This document shows positions 55,544-64,000 of a stretch of 64,000 nucleotides of DNA, one piece after another. The notes beneath the pieces were generated by a model that worked only from the letters and a program-made list of their open reading frames with translations, did not search any database and was not told the DNA's origin. The translations under genes were made by a program, and so were the position numbers. Position 1 is the first letter of the stretch. The number at the start of each line of letters is the position of its first letter. Location of the stretch: NCBI GenBank assembly GCA_964592235.1, contig CAZQCF010000010.1, positions 62,001-126,000 on the forward strand, read 5' to 3'. Source of the stretch: PLA3 sp964592235 (GTDB lineage Bacteria; Planctomycetota; Phycisphaerae; UBA1845; UTPLA1).

Positions 55544-57517
55544 ATGGCCATGTCCGCGGTCGCGCCATCGCCCGTATCCCCCCCCCGCCAAACCGGCTGC
55601 ATCCTCGGCACGGCCGGGCACATCGATCACGGCAAATCGTCGCTCGTTGAGGCGCTGACCGGCACAAACCCCGACCGACTGCCCGAAGAGCAGGCGCGCG
55701 GCATGACGATCGAGCTGGGATTCGCGCACTTGAATCTGTCGCGCGAGGACGGCGCTGCATCGCCCGTGTCGGTCGGCATCGTCGATGTCCCCGGACACGA
55801 GCGCTTTGTCCGGACGATGGTCGCAGGAGCGACGGGCATCGACCTGGCCATGCTGGTCGTGGCGGCGGATGACGGCGTCATGCCGCAGACGCGCGAACAC
55901 GTGGAAATACTTCACCTTTTGGGTATCACGCGAGGCCTGATCGCCGTCACGAAGGCCGACCTCGTTCACGAAGAGCGAATCGAGTCGGTGCGCGCGCAGA
56001 TCGCTACCGTGGTTGAGGGCCTCCCGCTGGCAGCGTGGCCGGTGGTCGTTGTTTCGGCGCGGAGCGGGCTGGGCCTCGATGCGATTCGCCGAACGATCGC
56101 CGTGCTGGCGAACGAGCTGCCTGATCGCGCCGCGGTGGACGTGTTTCGCCTTGCGATTGACCGGGTGTTTGCTGTTCATGGGCGAGGAACGGTGGTGACC
56201 GGGTCTGTGTTGTGCGGTCACGCGACGGCACAGGCGACGCTGGAGTTGCTCCCTGCGCGTGCGACGTGCCGCGTGCGCGAGTTGCAGCGCCACGGGGCGT
56301 CGGCGACGCAAGTCGGCGGCGGGCAGCGCGCCGCGCTGAATCTGACCGGAATTGATCGGGAGCAAATCGAACGCGGCATGGAGCTGGCGACGCCGGGCTA
56401 CCTCACGCCCTCGCGATACGTCGACGCACGCGTTCGCATCCTGCATCGCGGCGAGCGGGCCATTCAATCGCATCAGCGCGTCCGCGTCTGCATGGGGACG
56501 CGCGAAATTTTGGCGACGTTCGTCGTGATCGGTGCGCGGATCATCGAACCCGGCGGGGAAGCGCTGGGGCAACTGCGCTTTACCGAACCGGTCGTCTGCG
56601 CCCATGGTCAGCGGTTTATCCTCCGCAACGAGACGGCTCAATTCACGCTCGGCGGCGGCGCGGTCATTCGCCCTGTAGCGCGGCGCCTGCGCCGCTCGCA
56701 GACAGATATCGTGGAATCGCTGCAGCGGGCCGATTCGCCCGATCCACAGGTTCGTTTCGAGGAGGTCCTGCGCGACGCGAGTTTCGAGCAACTCGCGCCG
56801 GCCAGGCTGGCCTGTGCAACCGGCTGCCAGATCGGCGATGTGCCGCCGATGCAGGAAAACCTGCGTGCCCGCGGTGTGCTGGTTCGCATCACGCCGGCAT
56901 GCGAGGTGCATCGTGACGCAATCGAGGCACTGGAGGCCCGCGCGATGGCCATGCTGGCGAGGCATCACGCTGCGAATCCGATGCAACCGGGCCTCCTGCG
57001 CGATCGATTTGTCACGTGGTTGGACAAGCGGAGCGACGCGGGGACCGGTCGCGCTCTGGCGGTGCGGCTCGAACAATCCGGTCGCGTCGTGGCGCGTGGG
57101 CCGTACGTGGCGGATCGATCTTTTCAAGGCGCGGCGTCACCCGAGGACGCGGCATTGCTGGAGAGAATCGTGAGTGAGATCACGTCGGCGGGATTCGATC
57201 CTCCGCAGTGGACAGCGCTTCGCGCCTTGGCGGGCGCATCCAAGCCCCGCTGCAAGGCGCTGGAAGAACTGGCGCGGTGCGACCATCGGCTCGTGCTGAT
57301 GGCGCCGCAGCAGTACATCGCCGCGTCGATCCTGGCGCGATTTGAGGAAACCGTGCGCGAGCTTGGAACTGGAGATCGGCGATTTACTCTGGCACAAGTT
57401 CGTGATGCACTGGGACTCTCGCGCCGGGTGGTGCAGCCGCTGCTGGAGCATCTGGATCGCGTGCGAATCACAAGACGGCTCGGCGACGAGCGTGTGCTGG
57501 TTAAGGGCGGACGATGA
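55544..57517 (+). CDS. selB: Selenocysteine-specific elongation factor SelB
   Basis: SelB delivers Sec-tRNA to UGA codons marked by a SECIS hairpin. The 657-residue GTPase has G1 GHIDHGKS (25-32), the switch region ARGMTIELGFAHL, G3 DVPGHERF, G4 TKAD, EF-Tu-like domains II/III and a C-terminal set of winged helices (ending near SRRVVQPLLEHLDRVRITRRL) that bind SECIS RNA. It is followed by selA with an ATGA overlap, so the two are co-translated. This implies that the organism makes selenoproteins. Confidence 0.96.
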   Translation: MAMSAVAPSPVSPPRQTGCILGTAGHIDHGKSSLVEALTGTNPDRLPEEQARGMTIELGFAHLNLSREDGAASPVSVGIVDVPGHERFVRTMVAGATGIDLAMLVVAADDGVMPQTREHVEILHLLGITRGLIAVTKADLVHEERIESVRAQIATVVEGLPLAAWPVVVVSARSGLGLDAIRRTIAVLANELPDRAAVDVFRLAIDRVFAVHGRGTVVTGSVLCGHATAQATLELLPARATCRVRELQRHGASATQVGGGQRAALNLTGIDREQIERGMELATPGYLTPSRYVDARVRILHRGERAIQSHQRVRVCMGTREILATFVVIGARIIEPGGEALGQLRFTEPVVCAHGQRFILRNETAQFTLGGGAVIRPVARRLRRSQTDIVESLQRADSPDPQVRFEEVLRDASFEQLAPARLACATGCQIGDVPPMQENLRARGVLVRITPACEVHRDAIEALEARAMAMLARHHAANPMQPGLLRDRFVTWLDKRSDAGTGRALAVRLEQSGRVVARGPYVADRSFQGAASPEDAALLERIVSEITSAGFDPPQWTALRALAGASKPRCKALEELARCDHRLVLMAPQQYIAASILARFEETVRELGTGDRRFTLAQVRDALGLSRRVVQPLLEHLDRVRITRRLGDERVLVKGGR

Positions 57518-58965
57518 GTAAAGCACCCAGCGACAAGTCCGGCACGCTGCGCGACCTGCCCTCGATGACGGCGCTTCTCAAGGCGGCGATGGCGCGCAGC
57601 GATCTCAATCATGCGCCGCGGCGTGTCCTGACCGATGCCCTGCGCGATGCCCTCGACGCCGCGCGCAGTCGAATCAGCCGTGCACCCGGCGGGCCGACTG
57701 CCCCAACGGCGCCATCCCGCGACATCATGACTGACTCGATTCTGTCCGAAGCGGCGGCGAACTTGGCCGCGCGGCGCACGCCCCGGTTGGCTCGAATTAT
57801 CAACGCCACGGGCATCATCCTGCACACGGGAATAGGGCGCAGCGCGCTGGGCGACGCCGCCGTGCAGCGACTGATCGAAGCGGCTGGGTATTGCAACATC
57901 GAGGTTGAACTTGACTCCGGTGAGCGCGGGCGACGCGGCTTGTACGCCGAGCAGTTGCTGTGTGAGCTGACTGGGGCCGAATCGGCATTGATCGTCAACA
58001 ACAACGCCGCCGCGACGATGCTCGTGCTGCACGGACTCGCTCACGGTCGCGAGGTCATCGTTTCGCGCGGCCAACTCATCGAAATCGGCGGGTCATTCCG
58101 ACTGCCCGAGGTCATGTCGGCCGGCGGCGCGATCCTTCGTGAGGTGGGCACGACCAACAAGACGCATCTGCGCGACTACGAGTCGGCGATTGGCGAGCGG
58201 ACCGCCCTGCTGATGCACGTTCACACGAGCAATTATCGCGTTGTCGGATTCTCGGAGTGCCCCACGGCGACGGAGCTGGCGACGCTGGCGCACGCACGGG
58301 GGTTAGTCTTCTTCGACGATCTCGGCAGCGGCGCGCTGTTGGACGACGATCTGTGGCGGCTGGCGAAAGAGCCCACCGCGACGGCGAGCCTGCGCGCCGG
58401 GGCTGATGTGGCGGCCTTCAGCGGCGACAAATTGCTCGGCGGCCCGCAGTGCGGCATTCTGCTCGGCAGGTCGGACATCATCGATCGTCTTCGCAAAAGC
58501 CCGATGGCGCGGGCGCTGCGCGTGGACAAACTGACGCTCGCCGCGCTGGAGGCGACGCTGGAGCTTTACCTGGACCCCGTGCGCGCACGGAGTGAGATAC
58601 CGACGCTCGCGCGGCTCACCGAACCAATCGCATCCGTGGAGGCCCGGGCGCAACGGCTGCATGATGCTCTGGTTGCTGCATTGAGTGGCCGCCTCGGCCG
58701 CGATGCGTTCACCGTGCAGCGCGATGACAGCTTCGCCGGCGGTGGTTCGCTGCCGGCTTGGCCGCTCCCGACGGCCGTCGTTTGCTGGGCGCCGCCAAGT
58801 GATCAACCGGCCGATGGATGGTCGCGGCGATTGCGGCTTGGTTCGCCGCCGGTGCTGGCACGCGTGCAGGGGGATCGGGTATTGTTCGACGTTCGCGCCG
58901 TGGCCGATGCCGAGTGCGCGGAGATCGTGACGGCGGTGGCGGGCGCGGCGGCGCGCAGCGAGTGA
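57514..58965 (+). CDS. selA: L-seryl-tRNA(Sec) selenium transferase SelA
   Basis: This PLP enzyme converts Ser-tRNA(Sec) to Sec-tRNA(Sec) with selenophosphate. The 483-residue protein has an N-terminal tRNA-binding region (RDLPSMTALLKA, RTPRLARIINATGIILHTGIGR) and the aminotransferase core with the PLP lysine Lys306 in FSGDKLLGGPQ; FFDDLGSGALL supplies the aspartate. The start codon overlaps the selB stop (ATGA). The middle SRAPGGPTAPTAPSRD is a small insertion. Neither selC (tRNA-Sec) nor selD was found in the window. Confidence 0.95.
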   Translation: MSKAPSDKSGTLRDLPSMTALLKAAMARSDLNHAPRRVLTDALRDALDAARSRISRAPGGPTAPTAPSRDIMTDSILSEAAANLAARRTPRLARIINATGIILHTGIGRSALGDAAVQRLIEAAGYCNIEVELDSGERGRRGLYAEQLLCELTGAESALIVNNNAAATMLVLHGLAHGREVIVSRGQLIEIGGSFRLPEVMSAGGAILREVGTTNKTHLRDYESAIGERTALLMHVHTSNYRVVGFSECPTATELATLAHARGLVFFDDLGSGALLDDDLWRLAKEPTATASLRAGADVAAFSGDKLLGGPQCGILLGRSDIIDRLRKSPMARALRVDKLTLAALEATLELYLDPVRARSEIPTLARLTEPIASVEARAQRLHDALVAALSGRLGRDAFTVQRDDSFAGGGSLPAWPLPTAVVCWAPPSDQPADGWSRRLRLGSPPVLARVQGDRVLFDVRAVADAECAEIVTAVAGAAARSE

Positions 58966-58967
58966 CC

Positions 58968-60161
58968 ATGGCAAAGTACGCGATCATCCTGCCTGACGGC
59001 GCAGCCGATGAACCGGTCCCGGCGCTGGGGGACCGGACACCGCTGGAGGCAGCCGAGATTCCGTTCATGGATTCGGTGGTCAGCATGGGCCGCATCGGCG
59101 TGGTTCGGACCGTGCCCGACGGTTTCACGCCGGGCAGCGATGTCGCGACAATGTCACTCCTCGGCTACGATCCGGCGAAGCATTACACCGGGCGCGCACC
59201 GATCGAGGCCGTCGCGCGAAACATCCCGATCCATCAGGACGATGTCGTGTTCCGCTGCAATCTCGTGAATCTTATGCACGGGGAGATGACAGACTTTACC
59301 GCCGGGCATATCTCGTCGGTGGAGGCGGTCGGGCTGATGAAGGATCTCGATGCGGCCTTCGCGAACGAGGGCGTGCGTTTTCATCCCGGCGTGTCGTACC
59401 GAAACATCATGACGATTCGTGATCCGGGCGCGATCGACGTCGCCTGCATGCCGCCGCACGACATTCCCAACGAGCCGGTCGATCAGTATCAGCCGCGCGG
59501 CGGCGCGGCCAAACGCATTCGCGACATCATGCAGCGCGCGTCGAAGATCGTCGCCGAGCATGACATCAACCACGTCCGATCCGATCTCGGAGAAGTGCCG
59601 GCCAACGCGATCTGGCTCTGGGGGCAGGGTGTCGTGCCGATCATGCCGCGATTCCGACAGCGATTCGGCGTGCGCGGGGCGGCCATCGCGGCCGTTGATC
59701 TCATCCGCGGCCTGGCGAAACTGCTGGGCTGGCCGATCATCGACGTGCCGGGCGCGACGGGTTACATCGACACCGACTACGCCGCGAAGGGCCGCGCGGC
59801 GGTCGCAGCACTGGATGAGTTCGACCTCGTGGCGGTTCACATCGAAGCGCCCGACGAGGCCGGCCACATGGGCAGCGCCGAGGAGAAGGTCAAGGCCCTG
59901 GAGCAGATCGACCGGCACATCGTCGGCCCGGTACTCGACAAGTTGCGTGTGTTCGACAAATGGCGAATTCTGATCGCGCCGGACCACCCCACCCCCGTCG
60001 GCCGCCGCACGCACACCGACACGCCGCCGCCCTTCTGCATGGCCGGAGCCGATCTGCCGCGCCTGCTGGCCTTTGACGCATTCAACGAAGCAACAGCCTT
60101 CCGCGGTGATCTGCGCATTGACCCGGGGCATGAATTGATGGAGTATTTCCTGCGAACGTGA
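58968..60161 (+). CDS. ApgM-type cofactor-independent phosphoglycerate mutase family protein
   Basis: The 397-residue alkaline-phosphatase-superfamily enzyme is of the archaeal-type ApgM group: ILPDGAADEPVP, PDGFTPGSDVATMSLLGYDP (catalytic Ser in the GSDVATMS loop), HIEAPDEAGHMG, and IAPDHPTPVGRRTHTDTPPPFCMAG with metal ligands. Bacterial members of this subgroup have also been proposed as homoserine kinases, so the substrate is not certain. The ATG at 58968 lies 2 bp after selA, suggesting read-through from selBA; pyruvate kinase follows 46 bp later, which favours a glycolytic role. A second mutase, gpmI, is at 31108-32808. Confidence 0.87.
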   Translation: MAKYAIILPDGAADEPVPALGDRTPLEAAEIPFMDSVVSMGRIGVVRTVPDGFTPGSDVATMSLLGYDPAKHYTGRAPIEAVARNIPIHQDDVVFRCNLVNLMHGEMTDFTAGHISSVEAVGLMKDLDAAFANEGVRFHPGVSYRNIMTIRDPGAIDVACMPPHDIPNEPVDQYQPRGGAAKRIRDIMQRASKIVAEHDINHVRSDLGEVPANAIWLWGQGVVPIMPRFRQRFGVRGAAIAAVDLIRGLAKLLGWPIIDVPGATGYIDTDYAAKGRAAVAALDEFDLVAVHIEAPDEAGHMGSAEEKVKALEQIDRHIVGPVLDKLRVFDKWRILIAPDHPTPVGRRTHTDTPPPFCMAGADLPRLLAFDAFNEATAFRGDLRIDPGHELMEYFLRT

Positions 60162-60207
60162 GCATGCGGTTGCCTGGCGCCAACACGACTCCCGGAAAGC
60201 ATCATCT

Positions 60208-61692
60208 ATGACCTCCGCCGATGCCCGAAACGCCCCGTCGCGCATCTCCACCAAAATCATCGCCACCATCGGCCCGGCGTCGCAATCGCCCGAATCGCTC
60301 CGCGCACTGGCGCTGGCCGGCGTGGATGTCTTCCGACTCAATTTCTCGCACGGCACGCTCGAACAGCATGCGCAAGTGTTCGAGCGCATCCGCGCCGTCA
60401 ATCGCGAACTCGGCACCCACAAAGCCGTCATGGCGGACTTGTGCGGTCCAAAGATCCGCGTCGATCCGATCGAGGATGACAGCTTCAGCATCGCCGCTGG
60501 TGACACGCTGGACATCGTCGGGGGGCACGTCGTCGGCAATCGCACGCGCATCAGCACCAACCGACCCGAAATCGTCCGCGAGGTTCAGGAAGGCCATCGC
60601 GTTCTGATCGACGACGGAAACGTCCGGCTGCGTGTCAACCGCGTGCTGGAGGACCGCCTTCAATGTGTCTGCGAAGTCGGCGGAGCCGTCTCCACGCGGA
60701 AAGGCATCAACCTGCCCGACAGCTCGCTGCAAATGTCGGCGCTGACGCAAAAAGATCGCGAAGACCTCGCCTGGGCCGTGCAGCACGGCGTGGATTACGT
60801 CGCCATGTCGTTCGTGCGAACGGCGGACGATTTGCAGGAGCTTCGCGCCCTGCTGCCGCAGACGCCCGATGCCCCGCGCGTCGTCGCGAAAATTGAAACC
60901 GTGCAGGCCATTCGCCACCTGACCAACATCATCGATGAGGCGGATGTCGTGCTGGTGGCGCGCGGCGACCTCGGCGTGGAGATGGATCTCGCCCGCGTGC
61001 CGCTGCTGCAAAAACAGATCACGCGCCTCTGTGCGCTGGCCGCCCGGCCGGTCATCATCGCCACGCAGATGCTTCAATCCATGGTTGAATCGCCCACCGC
61101 CACCCGAGCCGAAGTCAGCGACGTGGCCAACGCCATCCTCGACAAGGCCGACGCGATCATGCTCTCGGCGGAGACATCCGTCGGCGAGTTTCCGGTCGAC
61201 GCGGTCAACATGATGGTGCGCATCGCTGTCGAGACCGAGGGCTACGTCGCGCTGCAACTTCGCGCCGATCAGGATGAAGCCACCGACGCCGTCAGCCGCG
61301 TCGCAACCGCTGTCGCGCATGGCGCGAGCCTGCTGGCGCGCCAGCTCGATGCCCGGCTCGTGGCGGTGTGGACACAGAGCGGAAACACGGCGCGCCTGCT
61401 AAGCAAGACGCGCATGCCCGCGCCGATCATCGGCCTGTCGCCCAACGACTTCGTCTGCCGCCGCATGGCATTGTTCTACGGGGTGACGCCGGTCTGCCTG
61501 AAACGCGAAGAGCGAATCCTCGCCATGCTGCGCGACGTGGACGACGCTCTGATCGCGCAGCGGCTCGCCCGACCAGGCGATCTCGCCATTGTCATCGCCG
61601 GCACCCACCTCAACGATGTCGGCGCGACCAACGCCCTGCTCATTCACCTCGTCAGCACGGCCGACCAGGGCCTGCCCCGCTTCACCGGCTGA
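60208..61692 (+). CDS. pyk: Pyruvate kinase
   Basis: It transfers phosphate from phosphoenolpyruvate to ADP, the last step of glycolysis. The 494-residue protein has the N-terminal STKIIATIGPAS, FRLNFSHG, MADLCGPKIRV, the B-domain, VDYVAMSFVRT, VAKIETVQAI, the active-site VARGDLGVEM and MLQSMVESPTATRAEVSDVANAILDKADAIMLSAETS. A C-terminal allosteric domain (about 360-494) is present. It sits downstream of the ApgM-type gene, so two late glycolytic steps are adjacent. Confidence 0.96.
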   Translation: MTSADARNAPSRISTKIIATIGPASQSPESLRALALAGVDVFRLNFSHGTLEQHAQVFERIRAVNRELGTHKAVMADLCGPKIRVDPIEDDSFSIAAGDTLDIVGGHVVGNRTRISTNRPEIVREVQEGHRVLIDDGNVRLRVNRVLEDRLQCVCEVGGAVSTRKGINLPDSSLQMSALTQKDREDLAWAVQHGVDYVAMSFVRTADDLQELRALLPQTPDAPRVVAKIETVQAIRHLTNIIDEADVVLVARGDLGVEMDLARVPLLQKQITRLCALAARPVIIATQMLQSMVESPTATRAEVSDVANAILDKADAIMLSAETSVGEFPVDAVNMMVRIAVETEGYVALQLRADQDEATDAVSRVATAVAHGASLLARQLDARLVAVWTQSGNTARLLSKTRMPAPIIGLSPNDFVCRRMALFYGVTPVCLKREERILAMLRDVDDALIAQRLARPGDLAIVIAGTHLNDVGATNALLIHLVSTADQGLPRFTG

Positions 61693-61876
61693 ACCGGCCG
61701 ATTCCGCCGGACACCTGTCCTGCAAATCATGCGCGGATCAACGCGCGCCCGCCATTTCGTCGATGAAGAAAGGGGGCATGAGTGGTTTGGTGGGCAATGC
61801 CCACCCTACGCCTGCATGCAGTAAGACCACGGCGCACAATCCATCGCTCAAGGCCCGAAGCTCAAGGCACTCCTCA
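61693..61876. other. Intergenic region with a short palindrome
   Basis: It holds GGTGGGCA/TGCCCACC (61789-61805), an 8-bp stem around a single base (in practice a 6-bp stem with a 5-nt loop), of the same short-loop hairpin style as the compound elements elsewhere in the window. Otherwise nothing is seen before the ATG at 61877. Confidence 0.5.
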
Positions 61877-63145
61877 ATGTCGCCCATTACGATTTGCCAT
61901 CCGATTCATCGCTGGGCCGTCGGCGGGACCGAACGGCAGCTTGCGACGCTGCTGCGCCTCCTTCCTGGGGACCACTTCCGGCACATCGTGCTGACGCGCG
62001 ACGGCGGGACCTCGCCGGCGCTTCCGTCCAGCGTTCAGACAATCGATCTGGGCCGGCCCGAGTCCGACCCGCGATTTGCCGACGCCCTGACCGAGCGACT
62101 CATCGCACATCGCGTGGACATCCTGCACCTGCGAGGCCTCTCCATGCTGCTCGATGGGCTGGTCGCCGCCGAGCGCGCGGGCGATCTCGCGGTGGTGCTG
62201 GGGTTTCATGGATTCGAGACGGCCGAGGACGATCTGCCCGCGCTGCGCAAGCCGGCGCTGGGTCGCGCGGCGCTGCGGTGCGACGCGCGCTGGGCGGTCA
62301 GCAAGTCGGCGGCGCGCAGCATCGAGCGGAGTCTGCGCCTGCCGATGGGCTGCTTCATCGCCAAGCCAAACGGTGTGGACGTGCAGCGCTTCGCGCCGGC
62401 GGATCGCGCGGCGCTTCGCGCGCGGCTGAATCTGCCCCGTGACGCCCGCGTGATTCTGTGCGTCGGAAACTACAAGCCGGTCAAGGGCCAGGATGTGCTG
62501 TTGGACGCAACGGCCATGCTGCCGACGGACTTGAAGGAAAATGCGACTTTTGTATTTATCGGTCGCGATGATCTGAACGGCGAGCTTCAGCGCCGCGCGG
62601 CCACCCCATCGCGGTCGCCCATCGCCGTGCGCTTCATCACCGATTGCGACGACCCGCTGCCGTGGTACCAGGCGGCGGACCTGTTCGTGTTGCCGTCGCG
62701 GTGGGAGGGCCTGTCCAACGCGCTGCTGGAGGCAATGGCGTGCGAGCTGCCCGTGATTGCCACGCAAGTCGGCGGGAATGTCGACGCGATCGAGCATGAT
62801 CGGGTCATGGCAGTGCCCGGTGTGGCACAGGCTAATAGCCTGTGCATTCAAGAAGCGAACTTGGCCCGTATCCATGATCGCAGCGGCTTGCTGGTGCCGC
62901 CGGACGATCCCCGTGCGCTGGCCGATGCAATGATGAAATTGCTCACCGATCCGGCGATGGCCGGCGCGATGGGCCGCGCCGCCCGCGTTCGCGTCACCGA
63001 GTACTTTGAACAGCAGGCCACGGTCGCCCGATATGCCGCAGGCTATGAAGCGCTCGCACAAAAGATCCAGGCACGTCGCGCCGCAGCCATGCCCGCCACG
63101 AGCTCTCCCGACGATGCCACCGTTGCTTTGGAGACGCATCCGTGA
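61877..63145 (+). CDS. GT4-family glycosyltransferase interrupted in frame by a small palindromic element
   Basis: The 422-residue GT-B enzyme has HPIHRWAVGGTERQLATLL, HRVDILHLRGLSM, PNGVDVQRF, VILCVGNYKPVKGQ, VLPSRWEGLSNALLEAMACELPVIATQVGGN and SGLLVPPDDP. Between DAIEHDR and SGLLVPPDD lie 26 extra residues encoded by a 78-bp insertion (one 8-bp repeat plus 70 bp) with a perfect hairpin; removing them restores the canonical GT4 motif. The insertion keeps the frame, so the enzyme may still work. The stop overlaps the next gene's GTG (GTGA), coupling it to an ABC-2 exporter permease. Confidence 0.88.
   Translation: MSPITICHPIHRWAVGGTERQLATLLRLLPGDHFRHIVLTRDGGTSPALPSSVQTIDLGRPESDPRFADALTERLIAHRVDILHLRGLSMLLDGLVAAERAGDLAVVLGFHGFETAEDDLPALRKPALGRAALRCDARWAVSKSAARSIERSLRLPMGCFIAKPNGVDVQRFAPADRAALRARLNLPRDARVILCVGNYKPVKGQDVLLDATAMLPTDLKENATFVFIGRDDLNGELQRRAATPSRSPIAVRFITDCDDPLPWYQAADLFVLPSRWEGLSNALLEAMACELPVIATQVGGNVDAIEHDRVMAVPGVAQANSLCIQEANLARIHDRSGLLVPPDDPRALADAMMKLLTDPAMAGAMGRAARVRVTEYFEQQATVARYAAGYEALAQKIQARRAAAMPATSSPDDATVALETHP
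62795..62880. mobile_element. In-frame palindromic insertion with 8-bp flanking direct repeat
   Basis: CATGATCG occurs at 62795-62802 and again at 62873-62880, like a target-site duplication. The 70 bp between carry a perfect 9-bp stem, GCACAGGCT (62825-62833) and AGCCTGTGC (62837-62845), with loop AAT. The first 17 bases around the left arm (62821-62837) are identical to 35604-35620. Total added length is 78 bp, a multiple of three. It inserts into the C-terminal domain of the GT4 gene. Confidence 0.75.
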
Positions 63146-64000
63146 CGACCCTGACCGCTGTGCGCCCTGACCGCCCCGCCGCGTCCACCGGCCGCCTTGC
63201 CGCCCTCTGGCGCTATCGCGAGCTCATGGGCATGCTGGCGTGGCGCGATATCCGCGTGCGCTACAAGCACTCGCTGCTCGGCGCGGCCTGGGCCGTCCTG
63301 CCGCCCGTCCTGATGATGGGTATTTTTACATTCGTCTTTGGTACCGTCTCGGCCATCGACCCGCGCGGCCTTACCGGCCACGCCGGCCTGCCCTATTCCC
63401 TTTTCGCCCTCGCAGGCCTCGTCCCGTGGACTTTCTTCGCCAACGCCCTGACCGCGGCCACCGGCTCGCTCGTCGTCAACCGGCAGCTTGTGACGAAAAT
63501 CTACTTCCCGCGCGAGGTCTTCCCCCTCGCCGCGATCTTGAGCGCCGCTGTGGACTTCCTCATTGCCCTGGCCGTGCTCGCCGCCTACGCCACCTACCTG
63601 CACCTGACCGGCGCGTGGCAGCTCACACTCTCCGCCGCGATGCTGGCCCTGCCCGTCGTGCTGCTCGTCATGCTCTGCTTCATGGTCGGCCTTGCCCTGC
63701 TGCTGGCGATGGCCAACCTCTTCTTCCGCGACGTGGCGTTTCTCTTCCGCTCCGTCATTCAACTCTGGATGTTCGTGACCTGCGTCGTCTATCAACTCGA
63801 CGCGACCGCCGGCTGGAAACGCGCCATCATCCAGCTCAACCCCATGACGCCGATCATCCGCGGCCTGCGCGATTGCCTGCTCATGGGCCGCTGGCCGTTT
63901 GACGCCCCCTTCGCTCTCGCCGCCGCGATCAGCCTCGCGACGCTCGCCGTCGGCTGGACGTGGTTCGGCCGCCGCGAGGCCCGGTTCGCCGAGTGCATCT
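63142..64000 (+). CDS. ABC-2 type polysaccharide export permease (partial at window end)
   Basis: Translation from GTG 63142 stays open to the window edge (286 residues). It matches the KpsM/Wzm family: LAWRDIRVRYKHSLLGAAWAVLPP near the N-terminus, six hydrophobic segments, LNPMTPIIRGLRDCLLMG, and RREARFAECI at the very end, where family members normally stop within a few residues. It forms the membrane part of an ABC exporter for finished polysaccharide chains; the ATPase is expected just downstream. The start overlaps the GT4 stop as GTGA. Confidence 0.92.
   Translation, partial: MTTLTAVRPDRPAASTGRLAALWRYRELMGMLAWRDIRVRYKHSLLGAAWAVLPPVLMMGIFTFVFGTVSAIDPRGLTGHAGLPYSLFALAGLVPWTFFANALTAATGSLVVNRQLVTKIYFPREVFPLAAILSAAVDFLIALAVLAAYATYLHLTGAWQLTLSAAMLALPVVLLVMLCFMVGLALLLAMANLFFRDVAFLFRSVIQLWMFVTCVVYQLDATAGWKRAIIQLNPMTPIIRGLRDCLLMGRWPFDAPFALAAAISLATLAVGWTWFGRREARFAECI

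Noticed and set aside
55407..58967. tRNA-Sec gene near selB-selA
   Set aside because: No long-variable-arm cloverleaf is visible; the gaps here are only a few bases apart from the 137-bp divergent spacer.

Overview
This 64 kb window is high-GC bacterial chromosomal DNA with about 47 protein genes. I found no rRNA, tRNA or CRISPR array. The best guess for the host is a planctomycete, perhaps of the Phycisphaerae type. The reasons are a set of secreted proteins that end in dockerin-like GDxNxD repeats, Gram-negative envelope genes (Wza, an LptD-like protein), and the gene mix as a whole. This is inference from protein character; no 16S gene is present.

Layout. 1-3.3 kb: two related Ala/Ser-rich secreted proteins and an exported S9 peptidase. 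4.2-7.2 kb: a compact arginine operon, argR-argG-argH, on the minus strand with overlapping genes. It has a consensus-like, apparently leaderless promoter framed by a perfect inverted repeat. 7.4-14 kb: an MBL-fold hydrolase, an L,D-transpeptidase, a membrane glycosyltransferase-like protein, a VCBS-repeat secreted protein and an exported prolyl iminopeptidase. 14.1-27.7 kb: a Wzx/Wzy-type exopolysaccharide locus on the minus strand. In transcription order it encodes a SPOR/TPR lipoprotein, Wza, Wzz, a BY-kinase-like ATPase lacking the Walker A lysine, a Wzy-type polymerase, a Wzx-type flippase, a GT2-GT4 fusion, a GT4, a WecG-type transferase and the priming sugar transferase. 28-31 kb: a large LptD/OstA-like outer-membrane protein behind a consensus promoter. 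31-35.4 kb: iPGM (gpmI), an NDUFA9-like reductase and an SGNH hydrolase. 35.7-51.3 kb: mostly secreted or envelope proteins, four of them with C-terminal dockerin-like repeats (a duplicated-domain protein, an M14 carboxypeptidase, a CotH/lamin-tail protein and a beta-helix-like protein). They are interspersed with an orphan sdhC, a DNA-binding/receiver regulator and P5C dehydrogenase. 51.3-55.4 kb: a Uma2 nuclease-like protein, a DUF1460 lipoprotein, a very basic 134-residue protein, a YchF-type P-loop NTPase and a small membrane protein. 55.5-61.7 kb: selB-selA, an ApgM-type mutase and pyruvate kinase. 61.9-64 kb: a GT4 glycosyltransferase coupled to an ABC-2 polysaccharide exporter permease that runs off the window.

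The theme is envelope and extracellular biology: two polysaccharide routes (Wzx/Wzy and ABC-dependent), LPS-type outer-membrane assembly, peptidoglycan cross-linking and many exported proteins.

The most unusual signals are small. (1) A family of compound palindromic elements (paired short-loop hairpins inside an outer inverted repeat) lies between genes, and a related hairpin sits in frame inside a glycosyltransferase gene flanked by an 8-bp direct repeat. (2) The argR promoter/operator is leaderless in appearance. (3) The BY-kinase-like protein has lost its P-loop lysine. (4) A very basic, histone-like protein of unknown family is encoded. (5) Five secreted proteins share a dockerin-like tail with no cohesin in view.
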